Source: Clostridia bacterium (GTDB lineage: Bacteria; Bacillota; Clostridia; Oscillospirales; Oscillospiraceae). From it: a stretch of DNA of 16,654 nucleotides. The notes under the pieces are model-generated. The model searched no databases and was not told the DNA's origin. It worked only from the letters and a program-made list of their open reading frames with translations. A program made the position numbers and the translations under genes. This document shows positions 7,098 through 14,797 of this stretch, one piece after another (the stretch's first letter is position 1; each line of letters starts with the position of its first letter). The DNA is taken from NCBI GenBank assembly GCA_021153265.1, contig JAGKTU010000047.1:1-16654 (forward strand), read 5' to 3'.

Positions 7098-8288
7098 TTA
7101 CAGGCGATCACGGATGGCGGTGAGAATCTCATGGGCGGCTGCTTCCTTGGTCATCATCATGAGTTCCCGGCAGCCGTCGGGGCTAATGAGGGTAATGACA
7201 TTGGTATCGCCGCCGAAACCAGCACCCTCGGTGCGGAGGCTGTTGGCGCAGATCATGTCGCAATTCTTGGAAATCAGCTTCTTCTGGGAGTTTTCCAGCA
7301 CATTGTCTGTCTCCATGGAGAAGCCGCAGATAAACTGTCCCGGTCGTTTGGTTTCGCCCAACGCCTTCAAAATGTCCTTTGTCCGCTGCAGTGGGATAGA
7401 CAGGTCAGCGTCAGACTTTTTCATCTTGGAATCCGCCACCGTTGCCGGCGTGTAGTCGGAAACCGCGGCAGCTTTGATGATGATGTCCTGCTCCTCTGCC
7501 AGCGCCGTTACCTCCCGGTACATATCCGCAGCGGAAGTGACCTTCACCACACGGCAGAACATGGGCGGCTCTACGTCGGTGTGAGCTGCCACAATGGTGA
7601 CCTCTGCGCCCCGGTGCATGGCGGCTTTCGCCAGTGCGAAGCCCATCTTGCCGGAGGAATGGTTGGTGATGAAGCGCACCGGGTCGATGGCCTCCCGGGT
7701 AGCACCGGCGGTAATCAGTATCTTTTTGCCCAGCAGGTCTTTTTCGCAAGCCACTTCCTTGAGAATGTAGGCAAGAAGGGTCTGCTCATCCGGCATCTTG
7801 CCCTCACCCACGTCGCCGCAGGCCAGATACCCGGATGCAGGCTGGATGACCTCGTAGCCGAAGCGGCTCAGCTTCTGCAGATTATCCTGCACGATGGGGT
7901 TGCGGAACATATTGGTGTTCATGGCCGGTGCAATAATCTTCTTGCAGGGGCAGGCCATGACGGTGGTGGTGAGCATATCGTCTGCGATGCCGTTTGCGAG
8001 CTTGCCGATGACGTTGGCAGATGCCGGGGCAATCAGCACCACATCCGCCTGCTTGGCGATGGACACGTGCTCCACGCTGTACTGGAAATTTCGGTCGAAG
8101 GTGTCGATGAGGCACTTGTTGGCAGTCAGCGTCTCAAAGGTGATGGGATTGATGAAATTGGTGGCATTTGGGGTCATCAAAACATGGACGTTGCAATGAA
8201 GCTTTTTCAGCATACTGGCCAAATTTGCAATTTTATATGCGGCAATACTGCCGCTGACAGCCAGAACTACGGTTTTTCCCTTCAACAT
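7098..8288 (-). CDS. coaBC: CoaBC, bifunctional phosphopantothenoylcysteine decarboxylase / phosphopantothenate-cysteine ligase
   Basis: This 396-residue enzyme joins 4'-phosphopantothenate to cysteine and decarboxylates the product to 4'-phosphopantetheine, the second and third steps of CoA synthesis. The flavin-dependent CoaC half is residues 1 to about 185, with SGSIAAYK (12-19), catalytic His74 in VEHVSIAK, PASANVIGK (88-96), PAMNTNM (121-127) and the ACGDVGEGKM loop with Cys157. The CoaB half follows, with the Rossmann signature starting TAGATREAIDPVRFITNHSS (193 onward) and DYTP (278-281). I chose the ATG at 8288, although the frame is open upstream to 8402, because AAGGAG lies about 8 nt before it and MLKGKTVVLAVSGSIAAYK is the normal N-terminus. 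It is divergent from the panT-like gene and coaX, and co-oriented with the GH3 gene 11 bp downstream. Confidence 0.97.
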   Translation of the reverse strand: MLKGKTVVLAVSGSIAAYKIANLASMLKKLHCNVHVLMTPNATNFINPITFETLTANKCLIDTFDRNFQYSVEHVSIAKQADVVLIAPASANVIGKLANGIADDMLTTTVMACPCKKIIAPAMNTNMFRNPIVQDNLQKLSRFGYEVIQPASGYLACGDVGEGKMPDEQTLLAYILKEVACEKDLLGKKILITAGATREAIDPVRFITNHSSGKMGFALAKAAMHRGAEVTIVAAHTDVEPPMFCRVVKVTSAADMYREVTALAEEQDIIIKAAAVSDYTPATVADSKMKKSDADLSIPLQRTKDILKALGETKRPGQFICGFSMETDNVLENSQKKLISKNCDMICANSLRTEGAGFGGDTNVITLISPDGCRELMMMTKEAAAHEILTAIRDRL

Positions 8289-8315
8289 AGCATCTTTCTC
8301 CTTGCAGTTTTTTTC

Positions 8316-8324
8316 ATTGTAGCA
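8316..8324 (-). promoter_or_regulatory. Probable extended -10 promoter of coaBC
   Basis: On the minus strand, TGC followed by TACAAT (-10 at 8316-8321) lies 28 bp upstream of the coaBC start. No good -35 match is visible, as is common for extended -10 promoters. Confidence 0.55.
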
Positions 8325-8365
8325 CATTCCAATAAAAAAAGATATATACTTTTTTCCATTCCCCG

Positions 8366-8374
8366 TGATATAAT
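8366..8374 (+). promoter_or_regulatory. Extended -10 promoter of the panT-like gene and coaX
   Basis: TGA followed by a perfect TATAAT (8369-8374) lies 67 bp upstream of the panT-like start. It is divergent from and close to the coaBC promoter. A -35 match is weak. Confidence 0.7.
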
Positions 8375-8378
8375 GGGG

Positions 8379-8427
8379 TCGCAGGGCAGCATATCTCCCC
8401 ATTTTTGGAGAATGACAGCCGCTGCGA
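8379..8427 (+). promoter_or_regulatory. Structured 5' leader of the panT-like gene
   Basis: TCGCAGGGC (8379-8387) can pair with GCC (8418-8420) and CTGCGA (8422-8427), leaving one bulged G. An inner TCTCC/GGAGA stem (8394-8398 with 8407-8411) can form inside it. The right arm touches the AAGGAGG ribosome binding site at 8428. No known riboswitch class is recognised, and a regulatory role is only inferred. Confidence 0.4.
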
Positions 8428-8440
8428 AGGAGGAATTTTT

Positions 8441-9055
8441 ATGAAAAAAGGGTTTAAGCCCAGAGAGCTGACGCTACTGGGACTGCTGACCGCCCTGCTG
8501 CTGGTGATGAGCTTCACCCCGCTGGGTTACTTAAACATCGGCCCTCTGGCCATCACTTTGAACACCATTCCTGTCGCCATTGCGGCAATCGCACTGGGTC
8601 CCACCGGCGGTGCCATTACCGGTGCGGTCTTCGGCATGACCAGTTTCCTGCAATGCATGGGCATCGGCGGCACCAGCGCCATGGGCGCGATTCTCTTTGA
8701 GATCAATCCTGCGCTGGCCTTTATCCAGCGGTTTGTCCCCCGACTGCTCATGGGCTGGCTGACGGGCTATGTCTTTATCGCTTTTAAGAAACTCCATAAG
8801 CCCACCCTTGCCGGCTTTGCCGCAGGCTTCAGCGCCGCTTTCCTGAACACCGTGCTGTTCATGTCCGCTCTGGTTCTGCTTTTCGGCAACACCGAATACC
8901 TGCAGAATCTGATTGCAGGCCGCAACGTAATTGTCTTCATCTGCGCCTTTGTGGGCATCAATGCGGTGGTGGAAATGCTGGCAGTCACCGCCATTGTGGG
9001 CATTCTGGCAAAAACGCTCCAAAAAGCCCGTCTGATCGGAGGCGCACAGCAATGA
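8441..9055 (+). CDS. panT: ECF transporter substrate-binding (S) component, probable pantothenate transporter PanT
   Basis: This 204-residue hydrophobic protein has about six predicted membrane segments and the hallmarks of energy-coupling-factor S components: LNIGPLAITLNTIPVAIAAI, and the GPTGGAITGAVFGMTS turn near residues 52-68. S components bind a vitamin and dock on a shared EcfA-EcfA'-EcfT module, which must be encoded elsewhere. Pantothenate is inferred from context: the stop overlaps the coaX start by 4 bp (ATGA), and coaBC lies divergently next door. I chose the ATG at 8441 because AAGGAGG (8428-8434) precedes it at 6 nt. An upstream ATG in frame at 8405 has no ribosome binding site and would add non-membrane residues. 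The vitamin preference is not provable from the sequence. Confidence 0.82.
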   Translation: MKKGFKPRELTLLGLLTALLLVMSFTPLGYLNIGPLAITLNTIPVAIAAIALGPTGGAITGAVFGMTSFLQCMGIGGTSAMGAILFEINPALAFIQRFVPRLLMGWLTGYVFIAFKKLHKPTLAGFAAGFSAAFLNTVLFMSALVLLFGNTEYLQNLIAGRNVIVFICAFVGINAVVEMLAVTAIVGILAKTLQKARLIGGAQQ

Positions 9056-9819
9056 TCCTTGCAGCGGATATCGGCAACTCCAACATCGTCATCGGCTGCT
9101 TTGAGGGAGATTCCATTCTCTTCACCGAGCGCCTTTCCACCAACCGCCACGCCACCGCCATGGAATACATGGTTCTGATCAAATCCGCCTTGGAATTCGG
9201 CGGCTTCGGTTGCCAGAGCTTTGAAGGCGGTATCATCTCTTCCGTTGTCCCGGCTGTGACCCGGATGGTCAAGAATGCCATGACCCGGATCGTGGGCAAG
9301 CCCCCTCTGGTGGTGGGCCCGGGACTGAAAACGGGCCTTAAGATCCGCTTAGACAACGCCGCCCAGCTTGGCAGCGACCGGGTAGCCGATGCCGTAGCCG
9401 CCGTGAACAACTACCCCTGCCCCCTGATCATCATCGACATGGGTACCGCCACCACCATCTCCGTGGTGGACGAGAATCAGAATTTCATCGGCGGCATGAT
9501 CATGCCCGGACTGATGGTCTCCCGGGATGCCATGAGCGCAAAAGCCGCCCAGCTTCCCCAGATCAGTCTGGAAGCCCCGAAAAAGACCATCGGCCGCAAT
9601 ACGGTAGACTGTATGCGAAGCGGCATCATCTACGGCACAGCCTCCACCATCGACGGTGCCATCCGCCACATCGAGGAGGAGCTGGGCCAGAGCTGCACCG
9701 TGGTCAGCACCGGCGGTCTGTCCGCTCTGGTCACCCCCCATTGTAAGCGGAAGGTGATCCAGGACAGCGACCTGCTGCTCAAGGGCATGATGATCCTCTA
9801 TCGGAAAAACCAAGTTTGA
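9052..9819 (+). CDS. coaX: Type III pantothenate kinase
   Basis: This 255-residue enzyme phosphorylates pantothenate, the first committed step of CoA synthesis. The type III (CoaX) class belongs to the ASKHA fold and is neither feedback inhibited by CoA nor related to CoaA. Visible motifs are the phosphate loop DIGNSN (6-11), GSDRVAD with catalytic Asp109, DMGTATTI (129-136), GGMIMPG (147-153) and STGG (219-222). Length matches the family. The start overlaps the panT-like stop in an ATGA arrangement with GGAGG upstream, so uptake and phosphorylation are translationally coupled. With the divergent coaBC, this locus takes external pantothenate to phosphopantetheine. I see no de novo pantothenate genes (panB, panC) here. 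Confidence 0.97.
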   Translation: MILAADIGNSNIVIGCFEGDSILFTERLSTNRHATAMEYMVLIKSALEFGGFGCQSFEGGIISSVVPAVTRMVKNAMTRIVGKPPLVVGPGLKTGLKIRLDNAAQLGSDRVADAVAAVNNYPCPLIIIDMGTATTISVVDENQNFIGGMIMPGLMVSRDAMSAKAAQLPQISLEAPKKTIGRNTVDCMRSGIIYGTASTIDGAIRHIEEELGQSCTVVSTGGLSALVTPHCKRKVIQDSDLLLKGMMILYRKNQV

Positions 9820-9823
9820 CCTC

Positions 9824-9850
9824 AGCCCATCCGGTCTTTCCGGATGGGCT
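9824..9850 (+). terminator. Probable terminator after coaX (no T-tract)
   Basis: A perfect 11-bp stem AGCCCATCCGG/CCGGATGGGCT with a TCTTT loop starts 5 bp after the coaX stop. The following bases, TCCCGCTTCC, are not a real T-run, so it may be a weak terminator or a 3'-end stabiliser. Confidence 0.6.
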
Positions 9851-9866
9851 TCCCGCTTCCCAAAGC

Positions 9867-9894
9867 TTGACAGCTCAACATTTTGTGATATACT
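9867..9894 (+). promoter_or_regulatory. Strong promoter of plsC-plsY
   Basis: A consensus TTGACA (9867-9872), a 16-bp spacer, an extended TGA and TATACT (9889-9894) lie 36 bp upstream of the plsC start. Confidence 0.88.
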
Positions 9895-9930
9895 ATACCA
9901 CACGAATCATCCTACATAAGGAGGCCGCCT

Positions 9931-10665
9931 ATGAACCGTCTGGCAATGATGGTGCTGAAAAACATCCACAGAGCGCCCATTTATTACGCCAAGCTCTGCC
10001 ACTATGCTAAATACACCGACAAATATCCCGAGCAGGAAAAGTGGGATCACATCCATAAGATCATGGAGATCGCCGTAAAAAGCGGCAACATCGACCTGCA
10101 GGTCACGGGTCTTGAGAACATTCCCGGCATGGAGAGCGACGGTTTCCTCATGTACGGCAACCATCAGGGAATGTTTGACGTGGTGGCCATCGCTGCCACC
10201 GTCAAGCCCCATCTGGCCGCTGTGCTGAAAAAAGAGCTGGTGGACGTCCCTCTGCTGAAGCAGATCCGTCTTTGCACCCACTCCTACGGTATGGACCGTG
10301 AGGACGTGCGCCAGTCCCTGACGGTGATCCAGAATGTGACAAAGGACGTTCAGAACGGCAAGCACTTCCTGATCTTCCCCGAGGGTACCCGCAGCCGCAA
10401 CGGCAACGTCATGGGCGAGTTCCACGGCGGCAGCTTCCGCTGCGCGCTGAAGGCAAAATGCCCCATCATCCCCTTTGCCATCATCGACAGCTTTAAGGTG
10501 CTGGACGAAAAGGGCAGCAAACCCGTCACCGTCCAGCTTCACTATCTCAAGCCCATTCCTTACGAAGAATACAAGGACATGAAGACGGTCGACCTGGCCG
10601 CGCTGGTGAAGCAGCGCATTCAGGAGGCCATCGACGCATCCGTAAATCCCACAGAAAAGGAATAA
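9931..10665 (+). CDS. plsC: 1-acyl-sn-glycerol-3-phosphate acyltransferase (PlsC)
   Basis: This 244-residue PlsC-superfamily enzyme adds the second acyl chain to lysophosphatidic acid, giving phosphatidic acid at the membrane. The catalytic NHxxxxD motif is NHQGMFD (residues 77-83, with His78 and Asp83). The substrate-binding FPEGTRS is at 149-155. A third block, KCPIIPFAI, is at 176-184. The start at 9931 has AAGGAGG (9918-9924) at 6 nt. plsY starts 4 bp after its stop, so both sequential acylations of glycerol-3-phosphate are encoded together. There is no clear transmembrane helix; association is likely through the amphipathic N-terminus. Confidence 0.94.
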   Translation: MNRLAMMVLKNIHRAPIYYAKLCHYAKYTDKYPEQEKWDHIHKIMEIAVKSGNIDLQVTGLENIPGMESDGFLMYGNHQGMFDVVAIAATVKPHLAAVLKKELVDVPLLKQIRLCTHSYGMDREDVRQSLTVIQNVTKDVQNGKHFLIFPEGTRSRNGNVMGEFHGGSFRCALKAKCPIIPFAIIDSFKVLDEKGSKPVTVQLHYLKPIPYEEYKDMKTVDLAALVKQRIQEAIDASVNPTEKE

Positions 10666-10669
10666 TTCC

Positions 10670-11284
10670 ATGGAACTTCTCGCAACCCTCGCAATCGGCT
10701 ATTCTTTTGGCTCTTTAAGCCCCGCCGCCCTCATCTCCAAGCTGAAGAAAAAGAACCTCCGGGAGCACGGTACCGGCAATTTAGGCGCCAGCAATACCCT
10801 GCTGGTCTTCGGCAAGGCGCTGGGCGTCTTCGTCATGGTTTTCGATATTCTGAAAGCCTTCTTTGCTGCAAAGCTGGCGGAGCTTCTGTTCCCCAAGCTG
10901 GCATTTTCCGGTCTGATCGCCGGTTTTGCCGCCATCGTGGGTCACAATTTCCCCTTCTACCTGCATTTTAAGGGTGGCAAGGGTCTGGCAGCCTTCGGCG
11001 GCACGGTGCTGTACTGCAATCCCCTGCTCTTCTTAGGCCTGCTGCTCTTCGGACTGCTACTGATGTTTATTTTCAACTACAGCGTGGTCATGCCCATGTC
11101 CGCAGGCATCCTGTTCCCCATTCTGGTGTATCTGCAGTCCGGAAACGGCTGGGAAGCCGCAGTGGCAGCTCTCAGCAGTCTGATGATCATCATCATGCAC
11201 TGGAGCAATATCGAAAAAGCCAAAAAGCGTACCGACGTCCCCATCCGGGAATTCGTCACCAAGAAACTTTTCCGCAAAAATTGA
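10670..11284 (+). CDS. plsY: Glycerol-3-phosphate acyltransferase PlsY
   Basis: This 204-residue membrane enzyme transfers an acyl group from acyl-phosphate to glycerol-3-phosphate, the first step of phospholipid synthesis in Firmicutes (with PlsX, not in this window). All three family motifs are present: GSLSPA (14-19), GTGNLGASN (34-42) and GHNFPFYLHFKGGKG (91-105). About five hydrophobic helices fit the family topology. AAGGA at the end of plsC serves as the ribosome binding site, and the gene follows plsC by 4 bp. A strong terminator closes the two-gene operon. Confidence 0.95.
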   Translation: MELLATLAIGYSFGSLSPAALISKLKKKNLREHGTGNLGASNTLLVFGKALGVFVMVFDILKAFFAAKLAELLFPKLAFSGLIAGFAAIVGHNFPFYLHFKGGKGLAAFGGTVLYCNPLLFLGLLLFGLLLMFIFNYSVVMPMSAGILFPILVYLQSGNGWEAAVAALSSLMIIIMHWSNIEKAKKRTDVPIREFVTKKLFRKN

Positions 11285-11290
11285 ATGCAG

Positions 11291-11322
11291 CTCCCTGCAC
11301 CGCTACGGTGCAGGGAGTTTTT
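11291..11322 (+). terminator. Rho-independent terminator of plsC-plsY
   Basis: CTCCCTGCACCG (11291-11302) pairs with 11306-11317 around a CTA loop, followed by five T. It begins 6 bp after the plsY stop. Confidence 0.92.
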
Positions 11323-11395
11323 GTTCCCTACAGAGAAAACATGCAAATCTTCCATGAATTCACAGAAAATTTACCCCCGGAATCAGAATCATTCA

Positions 11396-11424
11396 TTGCC
11401 CTTAGCCATAAAATGTGATATGAT
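11396..11424 (+). promoter_or_regulatory. Promoter of ftsH
   Basis: TTGCCC (11396-11401), a 17-bp spacer ending in TGA, and TATGAT (11419-11424) lie 30 bp upstream of the ftsH start. Confidence 0.7.
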
Positions 11425-11454
11425 GAGCACAATATACATTAAGGAGGCGAATCC

Positions 11455-13338
11455 ATGGATTCCAACCGTAACGATTCCCCCAATGGCCGCAACCCCGGCG
11501 GCCCCAAGAAGCCAAAGGGTAATCTTTGGGTCACGCTGTTATTTTCTGTGGCCATTATGCTGCTGTTCAGCGGCATCTACAATACCATTGTTGACAGCCA
11601 GTACACCGAGACCACCTTCTCCGACTTCCTCAAGGAAGAAAAGGCCGGCAATTTGTCCGAGGTGGAGCTGAAGTATGACCGCATCGTCTACCTGACCAAG
11701 ACCGAAGCCGCCAAAGAGCCTGCCCAGCAGAAGGCCTGCTATACCGGCCTGCCCACCGGCGGTGACACCATGGCCATGGCAGAGCGTCTGGCGGCTCAGG
11801 GTGTAAAAGTCAAGGAAGAGATCGTGGAGGACAACTCCTTCATCACCATGATCCTTTCCTATGTGATGATGTTCGGCATCGCGTTCCTGTTCATGAGCCT
11901 GATCACCCGGCGCATGGGCGGCGAAGGCATGATGGGCGGCATCAGCAAGAACAAAGCCAAAGTCTATATGGAAAAGAAGACCGGCGTCACCTTCCAGGAC
12001 GTAGCCGGACAGGACGAAGCCAAGGAATCCCTTCAGGAGATCATCGACTTCCTCCACAACCCCCTCAAGTACACCGAGATCGGTGCGAAACTGCCCAAGG
12101 GCGCTCTGCTGGTCGGCCCTCCCGGCACCGGCAAGACTTTGATCGCCAAGGCGGTGGCCGGCGAAGCCGGTGTTCCCTTCTTCTCCATCTCCGGCTCTGA
12201 CTTTGTGGAGATGTTCGTGGGTCTGGGCGCCAGCCGTGTCCGTGACCTGTTTAAGGAGGCCGCCAAGGTCGCTCCCTGTATCATCTTCATCGACGAGATC
12301 GACGCCGTGGGCGGCGCCCGCGATAACCGCTTCGGCAGCAACTCTGAGCATGACCAGACATTGAACTCCCTTCTGGGTGAGATCGACGGCTTCGACTCCA
12401 CCAAGGGCATCGTGGTTCTGGCAGCCACCAACCGTCCCGAAACTCTGGACAAGGCGCTGCTGCGTCCCGGCCGTTTTGACCGCCGGATCATCATGGATAC
12501 CCCCAATTTCCAGGGCAGACTGGATACCCTGAAAGTCCACACCCGGAAGATCCGTCTGGCAGAGGATGTGGATCTGAAGAAGATCGCCCAGACCGCCTCC
12601 GGCGCCGTGGGTGCAGACCTTGCCAACCTGGTCAATGAGGCCGCCCTCCGGGCTGTCCGTAAGGGCCGGAAGCTGGTCACACAGGAGGATCTGCTGACTG
12701 CTTTTGAGACGGTGATGATGGGTTCTGAGAAGAAGAATTCCGTCCGCACCGAGACCGAACGCCGCATGACCGCCTACCACGAGGTGGGTCACGCACTGGT
12801 GGCAGCTCTGGAAAAGAACGCCATGCCCGTGTCCAAGATCACCATCATCCCCCGCACCGGCGGTTCTCTGGGCGCGACCATGTATATCCCCGACGAGGAA
12901 AAGAACCTCTACACCCGTGAGGACTTGATTGCCAAGATCCACGCCCTGCTGGGCGGCCGTGCCGCAGAAGAAGTGGTCTTCGGCACCATGACCACCGGTG
13001 CGTCCAACGACCTGCAGCGAGCCACCGGCCTTGCCCGGGACATGATCGCCCGGTACGGCATGAGCAAAGAACTGGGTCTGCTGTCCCCCACGGTGGTCAC
13101 CAATCAGTATCTGGACGGCCAGTCCAGTCTGGACTGCTCTCAGGAGATCGCCGCTACGGTGGATAAGGCCGCAAGAAGCCTGCTGGAGAGCTGCTATGAG
13201 GAGAACAAGAAGCTGCTGAGCGAAAATCGCGGCCTTTTGGACGAGATCTCCGAGTACCTGCTGACCAAGGAGACCATCACCGGCGAAGAGCTGATGGCCT
13301 ACGTCAATGCCGCAAAGCACCCCTCCGAAGAAGCATAA
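11455..13338 (+). CDS. ftsH: ATP-dependent zinc metalloprotease FtsH
   Basis: This 627-residue membrane protease degrades misassembled membrane proteins and selected soluble regulators. An N-terminal transmembrane helix (about 23-44), an extracytoplasmic domain, and a second helix (about 129-150) precede the AAA+ domain. That domain shows Walker A GPPGTGKT (221-228), Walker B IIFIDEID (276-283) and the second region of homology ATNRPETLDKALLRPGRFDRR (324-344). The pore-loop segment is EMFVGLGASR. The protease domain has HEVGH (442-446) and the third zinc ligand Asp519 in ASNDLQRAT, so it should be active. The loop after Walker B (VGGARDNRFGSNSEHDQ) departs from the classical VGRQRGAGLGGGHDEREQ, suggesting a divergent clostridial paralogue. 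AAGGAGG (11441-11447) precedes the start. It is monocistronic, without the tilS/hpt neighbours often seen beside ftsH. Confidence 0.97.
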   Translation: MDSNRNDSPNGRNPGGPKKPKGNLWVTLLFSVAIMLLFSGIYNTIVDSQYTETTFSDFLKEEKAGNLSEVELKYDRIVYLTKTEAAKEPAQQKACYTGLPTGGDTMAMAERLAAQGVKVKEEIVEDNSFITMILSYVMMFGIAFLFMSLITRRMGGEGMMGGISKNKAKVYMEKKTGVTFQDVAGQDEAKESLQEIIDFLHNPLKYTEIGAKLPKGALLVGPPGTGKTLIAKAVAGEAGVPFFSISGSDFVEMFVGLGASRVRDLFKEAAKVAPCIIFIDEIDAVGGARDNRFGSNSEHDQTLNSLLGEIDGFDSTKGIVVLAATNRPETLDKALLRPGRFDRRIIMDTPNFQGRLDTLKVHTRKIRLAEDVDLKKIAQTASGAVGADLANLVNEAALRAVRKGRKLVTQEDLLTAFETVMMGSEKKNSVRTETERRMTAYHEVGHALVAALEKNAMPVSKITIIPRTGGSLGATMYIPDEEKNLYTREDLIAKIHALLGGRAAEEVVFGTMTTGASNDLQRATGLARDMIARYGMSKELGLLSPTVVTNQYLDGQSSLDCSQEIAATVDKAARSLLESCYEENKKLLSENRGLLDEISEYLLTKETITGEELMAYVNAAKHPSEEA

Positions 13339-13346
13339 TTAACGCC

Positions 13347-13382
13347 AACAAGGCGCGACGGTTCCGTCGCGCCTTGTTTTTT
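13347..13382. terminator. Bidirectional terminator between ftsH and the SLH protein gene
   Basis: A 14-bp GC-rich stem (13347-13360 with 13365-13378), a GTTC loop and a six-T run follow the ftsH stop. It also sits just beyond the stop of the convergent SLH gene (13386), though the minus-strand T-run is short. Confidence 0.9.
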
Positions 13383-13385
13383 GTC

Positions 13386-14594
13386 TTATCGCCGCCCGGC
13401 CCGAATCACAGCCATTCCCGGCGCATCCTCCGACAGCGACATGGCCTGATACAGCAGCTTGGCCGCCTGCCCCCGGGTCAGTTCGCCATCGCCTACCTGC
13501 AGATCCTTTCCTGCCAGCGCCGCCACTGCGTCTCTTGCCCAGACCGGTGTCAGACTGTCCTGCGCAAATGCCGCCGCATCCTCCCGCGGTAGTCCCAATG
13601 CGTTCTGGAGCATAACCGCTGCCTCCGGAGCCGTCACAGGCTTCCCCGTATCAAAGATCTCCCCACCGGGAAGTCCTGAAAACAGTCCTGCCCGCATAGC
13701 TGCCGCCATATAGGGCCGCAGCCAAATGGGGATATCCGCAAATTCATCGCAAACCGGCAATTCCTCCTCCGGCAGCTCCAGCGCTTTCACCAGCATCGTC
13801 ACAAATTCCCCCCGGGTCACCACCCGGTCAGGTTGGAAGCACAGATTCCCGGCCAGCGTTTCCCCTGAGAAAATGCCGGTATTTTTCATCCACTCCGCCT
13901 CAAAACGGCATTCATGGCCGATCGTGTCGGTGTAGAGCGTGGATTGGGAGGGTTTCAAAATGGTGATGGTAACCGTAGCCTCCCGGGAAACATTGCCGGC
14001 CGGATCGGTGGCCGTGAAGGTAAAAGAGTCCACACCGATTTTATTTTTCTTCGGCGTATAGGTGCATGTCCCATCCGGCCGGATGCTGACCTGCCCCCGG
14101 CGCGGCTGGCGGATAACGGTGTAGGTCAGTTCCTTTCCCTCCGGGTCCATAGCCTTCAGTTTTTGCGTGTTGGGAAGATTCTTGTAGGTCTCCATGGCAG
14201 AATCCTCTGCCGCCGGGGCTTTGTCCTCTTTGCCCCGGATGGAGATGGTCAAAGCCGTTTCCTTTTCCACCCGGTTCTCATAGACGGGAAGATACCAAAG
14301 GGTCGCTTTCGCATCATGCCGGGTCTGCAGTGGGCAGAACGTCAGTTTGGCTGCCTGATCTGCTGTCAAAATATCACCGGAGCGGATCACCCGAGTTCCC
14401 AGTTTCACCGTTCCCATCGCCGGATCCGGCAATTTTGTAATGCAAATACCCGTGATCGATTCCGTTTCCGCTCCAAAATCCTCCTGTGTGAAGCAGTAGA
14501 CCGTGTCACAGTCTACTTCGGCGGCACAAACCGGTAAAACTGCACCCAAAAGGCAGAGAATCACCGCTAAGATGGCGGCTGTGCGTTGAATCAT
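13386..14594 (-). CDS. Secreted protein with Ig/cadherin-like domain and C-terminal SLH repeats
   Basis: This 402-residue protein has a signal peptide (positive MIQR, hydrophobic 5-22, likely cleavage after VCA at residue 24 or close by). An unassigned N-terminal region follows, to about residue 120. Residues about 128-213 form a cadherin/Ig-like domain with the typical TDPAGNVSREATVTITI strand. Three degenerate SLH repeats occupy about 220-275, 283-335 and 345-390 (for example ITGxFSG, VTRGEFVTMLVKAL, LTRGQAAKLLYQAM). SLH repeats bind secondary cell-wall polymers, so the protein is expected on the cell surface or in the wall. The start at 14594 follows AGGAGGT at about 8 nt. There is no lipobox. 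The ligand of the Ig-like part is unknown. I see no strong promoter; it is probably transcribed alone. Confidence 0.85.
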   Translation of the reverse strand: MIQRTAAILAVILCLLGAVLPVCAAEVDCDTVYCFTQEDFGAETESITGICITKLPDPAMGTVKLGTRVIRSGDILTADQAAKLTFCPLQTRHDAKATLWYLPVYENRVEKETALTISIRGKEDKAPAAEDSAMETYKNLPNTQKLKAMDPEGKELTYTVIRQPRRGQVSIRPDGTCTYTPKKNKIGVDSFTFTATDPAGNVSREATVTITILKPSQSTLYTDTIGHECRFEAEWMKNTGIFSGETLAGNLCFQPDRVVTRGEFVTMLVKALELPEEELPVCDEFADIPIWLRPYMAAAMRAGLFSGLPGGEIFDTGKPVTAPEAAVMLQNALGLPREDAAAFAQDSLTPVWARDAVAALAGKDLQVGDGELTRGQAAKLLYQAMSLSEDAPGMAVIRAGRR

Positions 14595-14643
14595 TCCGTT
14601 TACCTCCTAATTGATTGTCCGGAGGTAGTGTTTGCCAAAGCTG

Positions 14644-14761
14644 CCAAAATTATTCCTTGCTGCCCGGCAAAAATGTAGCGTCAATCCCGCCCAGCCGCGA
14701 TCGTGCAGCAGTCCACCGGACTGTTGCATTCAGTTTGGTTCGAACTCTGTCTGTCATACCA
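14644..14761 (+). repeat. Composite repeat unit 1, plus-strand tRNA-like 3' end
   Basis: Positions 14723-14761 align without gaps to 14890-14928 (28 of 39 identical). Both contain GCATTCAG, GGTTCGA and a terminal ATACCA laid out like a tRNA T-loop, acceptor strand and CCA. A shared CAAAATTAT occurs near the left end (14645-14653 and 14840-14848). The 5' half is too degenerate here to fold into a cloverleaf. A terminator hairpin follows immediately. Confidence 0.5.
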
Positions 14762-14769
14762 AAAAGAAT

Positions 14770-14793
14770 AACCCATCCGAGCGGATGGGTTTT
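14770..14793. terminator. Bidirectional terminator inside the tRNA-remnant array (unit 1)
   Basis: AACCCATCC (14770-14778) pairs with GGATGGGTT (14783-14791) around a GAGC loop. A T-run follows on the plus strand, and a TATTCTTTTT run follows on the minus strand. It separates two facing tRNA-like 3' ends. Confidence 0.8.
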
Positions 14794-14797
14794 CTTT

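Noticed and set aside
4567..7455. Very long plus-strand open frame (962 codons) opposite the GH3 gene
   Set aside because: It is antisense to two well-supported genes (GH3 and coaBC), shows no recognisable domains, and is explained by GC-rich codon bias.
11539..13320. Long minus-strand open frame opposite ftsH
   Set aside because: It is a shadow of ftsH, with low-complexity His/Gly/Gln-rich translation and no recognisable family.
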